Assembly (NCBI GenBank): GCA_041655765.1
Contig: JBBAEU010000008.1
Coordinates: forward strand, 49,502 to 113,501
DNA length: 64,000 bases
Direction of reading: 5' to 3'
DNA from: Brumimicrobium sp041655765
GTDB taxonomy: Bacteria; Bacteroidota; Bacteroidia; Flavobacteriales_D; Crocinitomicaceae
In this document: piece by piece, positions 24,167 through 34,194 of the stretch
Layout of the letters: every line of letters begins with the position of its first letter
Numbering within the stretch: the stretch's first letter is position 1
Translations under genes and position numbers: made by a program
Notes under the pieces: generated by a model
Told to the model about the DNA's origin: nothing
Seen by the model: only the letters and a program-made list of their open reading frames with translations
Databases searched by the model: none

Positions 24167-26614
24167 CTAGAATCTAAATGTTAATTTACCGCGAACACCT
24201 ACTGGTGATTCGCCATAAACATTGTGTGTCATTCTCCAAACGACGTCAATTCTAATAAAGTTAAAGATGTTTTCAATTCCCAAAGCACTTTCAACATAAG
24301 GAATATTTCCAAATGATTTTGTATTGTCTGGAAGCGTCATTATTTCTCGTTGTTTATCAGAGATGGATCCCCAAACTGATCGTCCAGAGAGTACAAGTCG
24401 CCAACGCAAAACGTCCATACCTGGAATATGACCCAATATCAAGCCATTGAAATGGTGTTCAAACATAGCACCAACATATTTATCTGAAATAAATTCAAAA
24501 TAATCCATTTTATTGTATGCGAATGATTGCGCCCAGTATGTTTGTGCACCTTCGTGAATTTTCAAGAAAGGATATGCTGCTTTCCCAAAATATATTCCTC
24601 CGTAAACTTCATAGTATAGAGTACCTAAGATTCCTAATCGTGGTCGGTGTTCTATTCGCATTTCTACGCGTTGATATTCATAATCAGAATCCAAAACACC
24701 TGGGATGCCAAACATTCCTTCCAAGCTAACTATTGGAAATCGAGAACCCGCAGAAATTCTGTCAAATGCTCCAGAAATAAATTCTTCTTGCTTTGCCCAT
24801 CTTATTTTTAATGACGATTCAAAAGTTCGGATATTTTCTATTTTTTCAAATCCAACCAAACCAATTGGTTTTCTAAATTGTGTCTCGCCAAGTGGTGTAA
24901 CTTCTCTCCATTCTCCACTGACTGTAAAAATGAGGGATCTTCCTACATCTTTTTCAAATTTTAAACCTGCTTTTTCTACAAATGTTAGCTGTGTCAGTGG
25001 CTTTGTACGAATTAAGGAGCCTAAACCTTCACTCACATCAACCATATCACCGCCCAACCCCAATTGTGTTACATCGTAATTATAGTATAAATCCAACATT
25101 CCTCGCTTTTTAGGCGTAATGTTCCAACGGATTCCTCCTCCATATTTGAATTCTTTGTCGCGATAGCCATAAGCAACATTACCATGAATTTGAAGAACAC
25201 GACTAAATTCATTAGAAGTTCGGAGAGAAAGCTGATTTCTAAAACCTTCTACTTTATTAATTCCAATGACCTTCATTAAGTTTCCAATTTCTATATAGCT
25301 GATAGGATAATAGCCAGTAACGAGCATGTGTGAAAGTCCTTTAAAAAATTTAAAAAGGGGCTGTTGATTTAACGTGTCAATCATTTGTTCTATTTCCAAA
25401 TCTTTTTGATGTAAAGGAACATGTCGATGTTCTTCCCAATATTCTTCAGAACGGTTATTATATCCGTCTTCTTTGGTCACATTGTCTTGGGTTCGATAGA
25501 AAGAATTGGGGTGTGGTTGATTGATGACAAAGTTTTTCCGAGAAACAAGTTTTTTACCAATAAATCCAAATGATTTTTTAGACTTTAAAATCTGTAAATC
25601 AATGATTAAGTTTTCAAGTTTGAGCATCCATGCACCTTCTTTTACTTGCTCAAACTCTTGGTATAAATATAAATCATTGACATAGTTGATGTTTACACCT
25701 TTGTTCACTGTGGCTTCCCAGCTTTTAACGGCAAAAGTTGTGTCATGGATCCACATTTTTCCTTCTAACGTAAGTTCTCCCGTTCTTTTTGGAGTAAATG
25801 TTAGCAAATAACACCATTGGTTATCGATAAAAGTGCTATCTTCTATGAAGAATGTATAGAAACTCAAGGCAATGTTTGAAATTGGACTAATCAATGATTT
25901 ATCAAATACCCCAATAAAGTTATCATAGACATTAATATCTTGGTACATTTCCCCAAGAAATTGGTCGAGTTCTAAGTTATCTACGCCAGTAATGCGGGAG
26001 GCTTTTATCACTTCTTTTCGCATTCGGGGTTCTCTTTTTACATAATATTCTGATAAAGATTCTGAAAGAATTGCAGGTAAAGAGGTTGAGTTATTACTTG
26101 TGTCGATATAATTTTTTAAATCCAAGGCACTTACGATTTTGCTGTTTTCGAAATCGTCGCCAAGATTGTTTAAGTCGATTTGAACTTTGTTGTAGCTTTC
26201 ATATTCATAAGCATCTAACTTTTCTTTGTTATTGATGGGTCTGTTCCGTTCAATTTTTCTGTATAAAATGGTTGATGGCTTTTCTTCGGGTGCGAAAATC
26301 ACGACTTCTTCAGAGGTTTGGATGTTTAAATCTAATTCAATAACTAATTCTTGTGATACATCTAATTTTACCGGAACACGTTTTTCTTTAAACTCTGTTG
26401 AACGAATGATTAAGATTTCAGAAGCATAATATGTTTCAATCTTAAATTCACCATTTTCGTCAGTTACAGTACCGATTTTTGATTCTTCAAAAAACACACT
26501 TGCGAATGGAACGGGATTTTTAGTTTCGTTTTCAATCACAACTCCCTGAACAACTGTTTTTTGAGCGAACAGATAGGAGTTTGCAATAATAAAAATAACA
26601 AGTGTCCATTTCAT
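24167..26614 (-). CDS. DUF5686 outer-membrane protein with CarboxypepD_reg domain
   Basis: 815 residues: signal peptide ending about 'SYLFAQ', a carboxypeptidase-regulatory-like beta domain (residues 20-100, 'GVVIENETKNPVPFASVFF' and 'VTDENGEFKI'), then the DUF5686 region, including 'AKQEEFISG' and 'YFGKAAYPFLKIHEG', and a C-terminal beta-barrel ending 'PVGVRGKLTFRF' with a terminal aromatic typical of outer-membrane proteins. Function is unknown; the first domain is the same module found at the N-terminus of SusC-like receptors. It lies on the same strand as lptB and tatC, separated by short gaps. Confidence 0.88.
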   Translation of the reverse strand: MKWTLVIFIIANSYLFAQKTVVQGVVIENETKNPVPFASVFFEESKIGTVTDENGEFKIETYYASEILIIRSTEFKEKRVPVKLDVSQELVIELDLNIQTSEEVVIFAPEEKPSTILYRKIERNRPINNKEKLDAYEYESYNKVQIDLNNLGDDFENSKIVSALDLKNYIDTSNNSTSLPAILSESLSEYYVKREPRMRKEVIKASRITGVDNLELDQFLGEMYQDINVYDNFIGVFDKSLISPISNIALSFYTFFIEDSTFIDNQWCYLLTFTPKRTGELTLEGKMWIHDTTFAVKSWEATVNKGVNINYVNDLYLYQEFEQVKEGAWMLKLENLIIDLQILKSKKSFGFIGKKLVSRKNFVINQPHPNSFYRTQDNVTKEDGYNNRSEEYWEEHRHVPLHQKDLEIEQMIDTLNQQPLFKFFKGLSHMLVTGYYPISYIEIGNLMKVIGINKVEGFRNQLSLRTSNEFSRVLQIHGNVAYGYRDKEFKYGGGIRWNITPKKRGMLDLYYNYDVTQLGLGGDMVDVSEGLGSLIRTKPLTQLTFVEKAGLKFEKDVGRSLIFTVSGEWREVTPLGETQFRKPIGLVGFEKIENIRTFESSLKIRWAKQEEFISGAFDRISAGSRFPIVSLEGMFGIPGVLDSDYEYQRVEMRIEHRPRLGILGTLYYEVYGGIYFGKAAYPFLKIHEGAQTYWAQSFAYNKMDYFEFISDKYVGAMFEHHFNGLILGHIPGMDVLRWRLVLSGRSVWGSISDKQREIMTLPDNTKSFGNIPYVESALGIENIFNFIRIDVVWRMTHNVYGESPVGVRGKLTFRF

Positions 26615-26664
26615 AAGTGTATAAATCTAATAGATTTTTGCAAATGATTTCATTTGTAATTAAA

Positions 26665-27498
26665 TTATTGTGATTTTATTATTGAGGTTTTATCTTTTTT
26701 AAGCACTTTTTCACGCTTCCGTTCAATCCTTTTTGTTAGAAAGATACTAATTTCATAAAGAAATAAAATTGGAACTGCAACAATGACTTGACTGATAAAA
26801 TCTGGCGGAGTAATGAGGGCTGCAAGAATTAAAACGCCAATAATGGCGTGTTTTCGGTATTTTTTTAAAAAAGCAGAAGAAACCAATCCAATTTTCGCAA
26901 GAATGTAAATGATAATAGGCAATAAATACAATAACCCTGTAAATATAACACTGGAAATGATGAGGGACATAAATGAGTCTATTTTCCAGATATTTTCAAA
27001 TTCTTCTACGAGAACAAAATCTCCAAAAAACTGGATACATAAAGGTGCTACAACGAAATACCCAAATAAAAGTCCAAACAAAAATAAAATAGAAACCGAA
27101 GCGGTTAATCCACGGACAGCATTTTTTTCGTTTTGCTTTAAACCTGGTTTTACAAATCCCCACATTTGATAAAATACGTATGGAAAAGCAACAATGAAAC
27201 CACCTACCAAACTAATCATTAACGCATAAGTGAATTGTGATGAAACATTTGCGGATTGAAAACGAATTGGAATGTCTCCAATACAAATATTCAAATAATC
27301 ACACATGATTCGGAAGGAAATAAAATCGGGTTTGGTCATAGCAAGGAATAAATTATTGATAATCCATTCCTTTACAAACCACATTCCGATGGCAAAAGCT
27401 AAAATTGCTATAGCAGAACGAATGATGCGCCACCTCAATTCTTCGAGATGCGCAATAAAGGACATGTCATTCTGGTTATCTTTTTTTTTCTTTCCCAT
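26665..27498 (-). CDS. tatC: Sec-independent translocase subunit TatC
   Basis: 277 residues. N-terminal 'MSFIAHLEELRWRIIRSAIA' is the TatC signature that binds the twin-arginine signal. Six transmembrane helices follow, with 'PYVFYQMWGFVKPGLKQNEK' after helix 2 and 'ALITPPDFISQVIVAVPI' in helix 5/6. A charged C-terminal tail ends the protein. TatC recognises Tat substrates at the inner membrane and recruits TatA, encoded at 15791-15970. A TATTTTTG box lies 10 bases before the start codon. Confidence 0.96.
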   Translation of the reverse strand: MGKKKKDNQNDMSFIAHLEELRWRIIRSAIAILAFAIGMWFVKEWIINNLFLAMTKPDFISFRIMCDYLNICIGDIPIRFQSANVSSQFTYALMISLVGGFIVAFPYVFYQMWGFVKPGLKQNEKNAVRGLTASVSILFLFGLLFGYFVVAPLCIQFFGDFVLVEEFENIWKIDSFMSLIISSVIFTGLLYLLPIIIYILAKIGLVSSAFLKKYRKHAIIGVLILAALITPPDFISQVIVAVPILFLYEISIFLTKRIERKREKVLKKDKTSIIKSQ

Positions 27499-27508
27499 AT
27501 TGATACAA

Positions 27509-27516
27509 CAAAAATA
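27509..27516 (-). promoter_or_regulatory. -7 box TATTTTTG upstream of tatC
   Basis: Exact TAnnTTTG match, 10 bases before the tatC ATG. Confidence 0.55.
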
Positions 27517-27555
27517 GGAAAATTATCGAAACGAGGTGTTAAACTGAAATGATAA

Positions 27556-30500
27556 TTACGGTCTTAAAAGTGTAACGTGACCATACTTAGTATGTTCGAT
27601 ATTGTGTCCATCTCTAACAGTGATTCGATACACATAAACCGCTTCAGGAGCGATAGACCCTTTCCCGATTATACTTTTTCGCATTCGACCGTTCCAACCT
27701 TCATTTGGGTCTGTTGTAGTAAACACAACCAATCCACTTCGGTCAAAAATTTCAAATGAATAATCGTTGACGCGAATCAGGCGTAATTCGGGTTTAAAGA
27801 TAGGATTTGCACCGCCAACCGTAAAGGCATTGGGAATATAAATTGTAGGAGAGATGTATGCACAAACTTGATTGCTATAACTTTTATTTTTTCCACCAAA
27901 TATGTTTGTGCCTTCAACAGCCTGAATGTAATAGCAAATCTCGCCCGTATTTTGTTGATTAATATCCAATACATAATCGGTGTAGGTTCTTACATTACTT
28001 GGTAAGGTTGCAATTAACTGAAAACTTATGCCGTTGTCTATGGAACGATAAATTTCATAATTTAAAAGTCCTCCAATAAAATCTTCGTACGCGCTCCATT
28101 GAAGCGTATGCACCTCTTCATCTTCTTTTGTCATGACTTTTAATAAAATCGTTTTCCCAATATTTGAATATCCTAATGGTTGACCACAAGTATCAATGAT
28201 TTTTGTACGGTATGTATAAGATTGGCGATTAATTTCTACATCCTCATCAGTAAATGTAATTTGATTATTTGTTCCAACTGTTTGTTCATCGATTTTTTCA
28301 AACCCTCCAAAGAGGTTATTCAATTTCTCCAATTCTACTTTTAGAATATTTTCACCGTCATTAAAGCTATGTGTAACTTCAACTCTGTCGTTTCCAGCAA
28401 CTGTTGCGACACTTAAAAACGATTCAGAAGTGTTTATTGCACCAATTGTCTGGATTGAATCTACGTTCGAAAAACTTTTTCTACCATCTGTTGCAACCGC
28501 TTGAATTGCAATTATATACTCATCACCTAAAACAATGCTTTCTGAATGAAAAAGACTATTTGTTTCGGCTAGTAATTGCCAAGATGTACTGTTGATTTTG
28601 GCAAAAATACGATATCTATCAACTGTAAAGCCTTCATAATCGTTCCAATCAAGATTTAATTGACGATTACACACATCAATTGTTGTTTGCAGATAAATTG
28701 TTGTGTGTGGATCTGCTTTTGCTGATGTTTGATGCGTCGGAGGAATATTTGTTGTGTAACAAGAATCGAATGCGGAGACGGAATATTGGTAAGGTCCGTT
28801 ACTTGGGTCTTGGAAATGCGTAAAACTTGTATTTTGAATTCCCCAAATGGTGTCGATTTCAACCAAATTCCCAAATACATCAGTTTGATAAATGACATAT
28901 CCGTATGTGTCTTCTTGATTATTTTCATTCCAAGTAAGAGTAATGTTACCCGTTAATGTGTCAATATTTACGTTGTCAATCACAGGAATATCAGGAACGA
29001 TTTTATCCTCAAAAACATCGCCATCAATATTACTTTTGACAGTGCAATTTGTAGATTCTATTTCAATCCGATAATTAATAAATTCACTACAAACTGTAAT
29101 TGTGTCGGAATAATTTGTTGTATTGTACGGGACAGAGGCAATTGCTGTCCAAGTTCCAGTAGGAAATTCTTTGTAAATCACATAGATTTCGCTGTAATTA
29201 GAATTGTCTGAGGAGGGTTTATTCCAATTTAATTCTGCCTCTCCATTGCCTGGATTGTTTATCTCTAAAAATATATTTGAAAGGATCTCAGAATTTTTTT
29301 TTGTGTTTCCATTGCAGCCAGAAAGTATTGAAACGTATATCTCTTCTTGAGCAACTAATCCACCAACGATTGAAAAACTGTTATCGGTAATATTTGCTGT
29401 CGTTCCGAAACTTCCATTGTTTACTCCAAAAATTTCATAAGCAGTAAAAGTGCCAAAATTGTCTATGATGGGATTCCAACTCACTGTAATATCTCCATTG
29501 TCTTCAGTAGTTACACATGTAATTTCAGGAGCTGGTAAAACCGCCTTATTTTCAACATTGACTATGACTGTAACATACTTAATACCAGGAATTGGACAAT
29601 AATCATCTTTCACTTTGAATACAAAATAATAAGGAACAGAATATAATGCTTCTCCGTTAACATCTAGCAAATGGTCACAAGATGTTTGCCACTCAAATTG
29701 ATAAGTTGCTCCTGAAGTGCCAGAAATTGGAGAAGGAGTGTCTAAAGTAGCACAAGGAATTGTTCCGCATCCTGTTGTTGGGTCTGTGAAATTTGTTCCA
29801 AACATCAGCCCACTCGCTTCAATGGATACTGTTTGTGGACTTCCATCTTGTAAAAGGTCAAGGTCGTTTGTAGTCAATGAAAAACTCACCAAATCTCCAG
29901 CTGTTACAGTTGTTTCAAAAGAAGTATTTCCAGCAAAAGGAGGTGTAACAGTTGGTACATTATTGTTTCCTATACAATCTGCAACAATAAATACCATTTC
30001 TCTTTCGACGGATGCGTTTTTTATGCCATTTCGGTATGAATCTACGATTACTTTTGTAGTAAATACGCCATTTGTAAACGACTGAAATGTTATTTCTCCA
30101 GATTCTGAATTGAGGGAAGCTGCTTGATTATTCGCGTCAAATATCGAATTGGGCATTGGATTCAAAAAAGAATATCCATTTTCAAAAGGCACTTCGACTG
30201 GGTTTGTTGGTGGATTAAAACTACCTACGGTAAAATTATCCAAAGGTATTCCCCAGCGATAAACCAAAGAATCTAAATCTTCATCAACTGCATTTGAATT
30301 AAAAAACATTTCACTGCCAGAGCAATTGATTACGTATGGACTTTGCAGAAAGAGTGGTGAGTTGTCAATACAACCACTGCTTGAAGATGTTGGAATAGAA
30401 AATATTGTTGCTGAAATTGTAAAACCGTGCGAGGATGGGTTTTGTAAATTTGTTATACTTGCGCTTCGTTGCGTATTTTGGTATGTAATTTTCCATCCAC

Positions 30501-30870
30501 CACTTGGCGGAATCCCTGTTATAGAAATTGGTACACTTTGATAAATTACTTCTTCCATTGTTCCGTTTCCTCCACTGGCACAATCGAGTGGCAAATTTCC
30601 ACTTGATGCAGTACAAATCGGAGTAAGATTGGTTTTTCCGACGTAATTTACAGGAATAGAGGTCGTAGTTGTGTGCCCCCAAACCGAAAGTGTTTTGGGA
30701 TTTGTTGTATTTGCGACGTTACATTCTTGAAATAACCTTAATTGAAAAATGTAGTCACCATTTCCTTGGCACTTCCAAGTAATATCTCCTCCTAAAACAC
30801 CTTGTGATAGGGAATTAACGGATGTACCGATGAAAAGTGTAAGAATAAATATAAACCAAATTTTATGCAT
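27556..30870 (-). CDS. T9SS type B cargo protein with gliding-motility C-terminal domain
   Basis: 1104 residues. Signal peptide ends about 'SVNSLSQ'. The N-terminal third has cysteine-containing repeats of a PKD or adhesin-like protein ('GDITWKCQGNGDYIFQLRLF'). The middle (about residues 455-960) contains several fibronectin type III-like units, such as 'PEITCVTTEDNGDITVSWNP' and 'VDNVNIDTLTGNITLTWNEN'. The C-terminal 90 residues ('YIPNAFTVGGANPIFKPEL' to 'HTKYGHVTLLRP') form the type B sorting domain (gliding motility-associated CTD). It is exported by the T9SS and stays at the surface or is released. Likely an adhesin or matrix protein; function inferred. Confidence 0.88.
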   Translation of the reverse strand: MHKIWFIFILTLFIGTSVNSLSQGVLGGDITWKCQGNGDYIFQLRLFQECNVANTTNPKTLSVWGHTTTTSIPVNYVGKTNLTPICTASSGNLPLDCASGGNGTMEEVIYQSVPISITGIPPSGGWKITYQNTQRSASITNLQNPSSHGFTISATIFSIPTSSSSGCIDNSPLFLQSPYVINCSGSEMFFNSNAVDEDLDSLVYRWGIPLDNFTVGSFNPPTNPVEVPFENGYSFLNPMPNSIFDANNQAASLNSESGEITFQSFTNGVFTTKVIVDSYRNGIKNASVEREMVFIVADCIGNNNVPTVTPPFAGNTSFETTVTAGDLVSFSLTTNDLDLLQDGSPQTVSIEASGLMFGTNFTDPTTGCGTIPCATLDTPSPISGTSGATYQFEWQTSCDHLLDVNGEALYSVPYYFVFKVKDDYCPIPGIKYVTVIVNVENKAVLPAPEITCVTTEDNGDITVSWNPIIDNFGTFTAYEIFGVNNGSFGTTANITDNSFSIVGGLVAQEEIYVSILSGCNGNTKKNSEILSNIFLEINNPGNGEAELNWNKPSSDNSNYSEIYVIYKEFPTGTWTAIASVPYNTTNYSDTITVCSEFINYRIEIESTNCTVKSNIDGDVFEDKIVPDIPVIDNVNIDTLTGNITLTWNENNQEDTYGYVIYQTDVFGNLVEIDTIWGIQNTSFTHFQDPSNGPYQYSVSAFDSCYTTNIPPTHQTSAKADPHTTIYLQTTIDVCNRQLNLDWNDYEGFTVDRYRIFAKINSTSWQLLAETNSLFHSESIVLGDEYIIAIQAVATDGRKSFSNVDSIQTIGAINTSESFLSVATVAGNDRVEVTHSFNDGENILKVELEKLNNLFGGFEKIDEQTVGTNNQITFTDEDVEINRQSYTYRTKIIDTCGQPLGYSNIGKTILLKVMTKEDEEVHTLQWSAYEDFIGGLLNYEIYRSIDNGISFQLIATLPSNVRTYTDYVLDINQQNTGEICYYIQAVEGTNIFGGKNKSYSNQVCAYISPTIYIPNAFTVGGANPIFKPELRLIRVNDYSFEIFDRSGLVVFTTTDPNEGWNGRMRKSIIGKGSIAPEAVYVYRITVRDGHNIEHTKYGHVTLLRP

Positions 30871-30942
30871 CGTTGATAAAACGTATCTTTTTAATGTATA
30901 TTATAACGTACCTTAATCTTTTTAGTTGCTGATGTAAACGAT

Positions 30943-32346
30943 TTAATATCGACTATCTAAGAGGTAGATAAGACTTGCTATTGCGCCTACTCCAAGGTGT
31001 AATTCTCGTTTGTTTATATTTTCAAATACATCATTTTCATTGTGGTGAATGTCAAAATAGCGTTGTGAGTCTGGGGCAAATCCAAATAATGCAATATTAT
31101 CGAACTCATTTTTTAATGGATTGATATCAACTCCTCCAAACCCTTTTTCTAGGTAGTGAATAAAATAGGGTTCAAATAACGGGGCAAAACTTTTAAGGAG
31201 TTGCGCTTGTTTGTTTTGTCCATCGATTGTAAAACCTCGTGGTGTAAATCCTCCTGCGTCTGATTCAATGGCATAGATATGATTTTGTCCGCTTAATTTC
31301 GCTTCTTTGGCATATTTTTTTCCTCCTCTATTTCCATTTTCTTCATTCATAAAAAACACAACACGAATTGTATTTTGAGGTTGATAGTTTAATTTTTTCA
31401 AGATACGTACAGCATCCATAGAATGAACAATTCCAACACCGTCGTCGTGTGCGCCTTCTCCGACATCCCAAGAGTCTAAATGTCCACCCACAGTAATGAT
31501 GTTATCTGGATATTTCACTCCTGTAATTTCACCGATTACGTTATTTGATTTTTTGTCAGGATAGGTTTTACAATTCATTTCGTAGAAAAAAGTAATTATT
31601 TTACCTTCGTTTATAAGTTTTTCAATTCTTGTTGCATCGTTCGTAGAGATTGCTGCAGAAGGAACTTTCTTAACACCTTCTTTGTATCGCATCACTCCAG
31701 TATTTGGAAAATCGTTTTCGCTGAGACTTAATGAACGCATGATATATCCTTTTGCTTTTTTTTCTCCTGCGATAATTGGTCCTTCCCAACGGATTTTTCC
31801 AGATTCACTATACGACCTGAATGTATTGATATTTTTTTGATTCATTCGTTCTGCCAGAAACACAATTCTTCCTTCAACTTGTTCATTGCTTGCTGCTTTG
31901 AATTCCTCCAAAGATTTGAACATAACAACTTCACCACTTAAAATTCCATCTGTACCGATTGAACCGCCCAAAGCCAGAATATTTACAGGTTGAGTTTTGC
32001 CTTTTCCAGATTTGAAGTAGCCTTTTTCTTTTGTACCCCTTTCCCAATGAGGAACCATTACTTCTTGCAAATAAACCTTGTCAAATCCATAAGATTGAAG
32101 TTTTTCATAACCCCAATCTATTGCCATGTCGGCACCAACAGAACCAGAAAGGCGGTTGCCAATATTTTTGCACAATTCTCTTAAATCTCCATAAGCCTTT
32201 CCATTTTCTAATGCCTCATGATAAATTTTTCTAATCATAAGACTGTCTTTTTGGGAGTTTTCTATTGGGATATTTTTATCTTGAGAAAATCCTCGAATCC
32301 CTATGAAAATAGAAAGAATTAAAGAAAATAATTTGAAATGTTTCAT
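30943..32346 (-). CDS. M28-family zinc metallopeptidase (carboxypeptidase Q-like)
   Basis: 467 residues with signal peptide ending about 'GIRGFSQ'. The M28 core has the zinc ligands in order: 'VTVGGHLDSWDVGEGAHDDG' (His and bridging Asp), 'FFMNEENGNRGGKKYA' (catalytic Glu and ligand), 'YAIESDAGGF' and a final 'YFDIHHNENDVFENI' (His). A PA-like insert lies between residues 130 and 280. It probably removes N- or C-terminal residues from peptides outside the cytoplasm. No T9SS sorting domain is seen, so periplasmic. Length is near the family norm of about 450. Confidence 0.92.
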   Translation of the reverse strand: MKHFKLFSLILSIFIGIRGFSQDKNIPIENSQKDSLMIRKIYHEALENGKAYGDLRELCKNIGNRLSGSVGADMAIDWGYEKLQSYGFDKVYLQEVMVPHWERGTKEKGYFKSGKGKTQPVNILALGGSIGTDGILSGEVVMFKSLEEFKAASNEQVEGRIVFLAERMNQKNINTFRSYSESGKIRWEGPIIAGEKKAKGYIMRSLSLSENDFPNTGVMRYKEGVKKVPSAAISTNDATRIEKLINEGKIITFFYEMNCKTYPDKKSNNVIGEITGVKYPDNIITVGGHLDSWDVGEGAHDDGVGIVHSMDAVRILKKLNYQPQNTIRVVFFMNEENGNRGGKKYAKEAKLSGQNHIYAIESDAGGFTPRGFTIDGQNKQAQLLKSFAPLFEPYFIHYLEKGFGGVDINPLKNEFDNIALFGFAPDSQRYFDIHHNENDVFENINKRELHLGVGAIASLIYLLDSRY

Positions 32347-32422
32347 ACCTTGATTTATTTAGAAAATCTAAAAGTAGTAAAAAGGGAATAAAATAACCAT
32401 TCATTTTCTGTTAGATTCTTTA

Positions 32423-32430
32423 TACATTTG
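32423..32430 (+). promoter_or_regulatory. -7 box TACATTTG upstream of the membrane-protein gene
   Basis: Exact TAnnTTTG match 18 bases before ATG 32449. Confidence 0.45.
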
Positions 32431-32448
32431 TGATTAAATTTGAAAATT

Positions 32449-32847
32449 ATGACTTACAAACTTAAGAATGCTATTTATTTTTTACTATTGATTTTGCTCA
32501 TAATAGGAGCTGTATATGTAATGGTTTATTATTTAATTTCAACCGACCCAGAAAGGTTAAGTAATTTTCCATCACTTTTTTTAAGTATTGTTGTGGCTTA
32601 TATTTTTATTCAGCTAATTAAACGATTTTTCCAAGGGGATATGGTTTGGTATAATTACTTGTATTATATTGGTTTGGTTGGAATTGTTGCTCCGCTATTC
32701 TCGTCATTCTTGAATGAGAATGTTCTTTTTATGTTGGCGCGAGTGGGTTCAGTCTTCTTGCTGTTGTCTCCTGCTATTGAACTTGTAGTTTTTTATAAAA
32801 ATAAAAATAGAGAGAAGAATAAAAATTCTGCTTCTTCAGATTTCTAA
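32449..32847 (+). CDS. Small integral membrane protein, unknown function
   Basis: 132 residues with four predicted transmembrane helices: about residues 6-28, 43-60, 73-90 and 97-118. The C-terminus 'YKNKNREKNKNSASSDF' is polar and basic. No family was recognised. The start used is ATG 32449 ('MTYKLKNAIYF') rather than the TTG at 32440, because a TACATTTG box at 32423-32430 ends 18 bases before it. It precedes the acyltransferase gene by 21 bases and is likely co-transcribed with it, which hints at an envelope or lipid role only by association. Confidence 0.65.
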   Translation: MTYKLKNAIYFLLLILLIIGAVYVMVYYLISTDPERLSNFPSLFLSIVVAYIFIQLIKRFFQGDMVWYNYLYYIGLVGIVAPLFSSFLNENVLFMLARVGSVFLLLSPAIELVVFYKNKNREKNKNSASSDF

Positions 32848-32868
32848 CAATTATTTAAGTATTCAGAT

Positions 32869-34194
32869 ATGATGCGACCTTTATATCTATTTTTAAAGTT
32901 CCTTTTAAGGATTACATTGTGGATTTATTATCCTCGATTTAAAACAATCAATTCTTCTCCTAAGAGATATAACAGCACAATTTATATGTGTAATCATGCT
33001 GCTTCTTTTATGGATCCGCTTGTTATTGCTGGCCCACAACGACCCATTGTCTTTTTTATGACAAGAGCGGATATTTATAAAGGTATTATGAAACAGATAT
33101 TTTGGGCTGCACACATGCTACCTATTTATCGCCAGCAAGATGGTGGAAATGTAAAAGATAATAATCTAAAAGTGTTTAAAGAAACGAGTAGGCTTCTTAA
33201 AAAAGGCCGAAACATTCTCATTTTTGCTGAAGGTTTTACAGATGATGATTTTATCCGTCGATTGAAACCTATAAAAAAAGGCTCTGTAAAGATGGGATTT
33301 GAAGCGCTTGAATCCATCAATTGGTCGAAAGAGATTTATGTTCAAGCGGTTGGAATTAACTATACGCACCGCAATGTTTTAGGAAGTGGAATAATAATTT
33401 CAAATGGTAATTCTGTTTGTCTCAATGCATATAGGGATGAATACAAAAGAGATCCAATTGCTACAATTATTAATTTGTCTGCACGACTTGAAAAAGAAAT
33501 GCAAGAACAAATTACGTATGTAAAAAGTAAAAAAATGGCTCCTTTCCATGAAAACGTGATGCGAATTACCAGAAAGGGGATGAATGCAATTGATTCTGAT
33601 AAGAGAATTCCATTGATTGAAAGATGGGAATATTCTAGAAATCTTGCCAACTGGATGAATGAAAATAAGGTGGAGAATAACGAAGAGATAATGCAACTAA
33701 AAGAACGTTTAGAATCTTACTTTGCCATGCAAGAAGAGGTGCAAATTGAAGAAACGCCTTTTTATAATTTGGTAAAGAATAAAAGATATAAATGGAGGGA
33801 TATTTTGTATTTAGTCTTACTAGCTCCTTTGGCGATGTTTTCGCACATTTTTACATTTATTCCTGTTCGTTTTATTAAGAATTTCGTAGAAAAATCGTTT
33901 AAACGTTCTGTTTTTTGGGGAAGTGTAAAAATGCTTCTTGGTGCTGCCGCCGTAGGTGTTTACAACCTCATTCTCTTAGCTATTGTATCGTGGTTAACTG
34001 GACTATCTTACCTAATGTTGCTTGTAATAGGGTTGATTGTTGTTCCGGTTAATTTTGTACTACTCAGAAATTGGCAAAGAAGATTTAAACTTCACCGACA
34101 AATGAATAGATTATCAAAAGAAAATCATGGTAAAATTGCTCACGAAAGAGAAATTATTGAGGCAGAAATCAAGCGGTTGATTCCTGTGAGTTAG
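32869..34194 (+). CDS. PlsC-like 1-acylglycerol-3-phosphate acyltransferase with C-terminal membrane region
   Basis: 441 residues. The N-terminal part has the acyltransferase signature H-x4-D in 'CNHAASFMDPLVIAG' (about residues 42-56), 'FFMTRADIYKGIMKQIFW', and the substrate-binding 'NILIFAEGFTDDD' region (EGxx motif). The C-terminal third (about residues 305-410) has three or four predicted transmembrane helices and a coiled basic tail, which lengthens it compared with a 240-residue PlsC. It should transfer an acyl chain to lysophosphatidic acid or a related lipid. It overlaps the convergent PAP2 gene by 26 bases. Confidence 0.88.
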   Translation: MMRPLYLFLKFLLRITLWIYYPRFKTINSSPKRYNSTIYMCNHAASFMDPLVIAGPQRPIVFFMTRADIYKGIMKQIFWAAHMLPIYRQQDGGNVKDNNLKVFKETSRLLKKGRNILIFAEGFTDDDFIRRLKPIKKGSVKMGFEALESINWSKEIYVQAVGINYTHRNVLGSGIIISNGNSVCLNAYRDEYKRDPIATIINLSARLEKEMQEQITYVKSKKMAPFHENVMRITRKGMNAIDSDKRIPLIERWEYSRNLANWMNENKVENNEEIMQLKERLESYFAMQEEVQIEETPFYNLVKNKRYKWRDILYLVLLAPLAMFSHIFTFIPVRFIKNFVEKSFKRSVFWGSVKMLLGAAAVGVYNLILLAIVSWLTGLSYLMLLVIGLIVVPVNFVLLRNWQRRFKLHRQMNRLSKENHGKIAHEREIIEAEIKRLIPVS

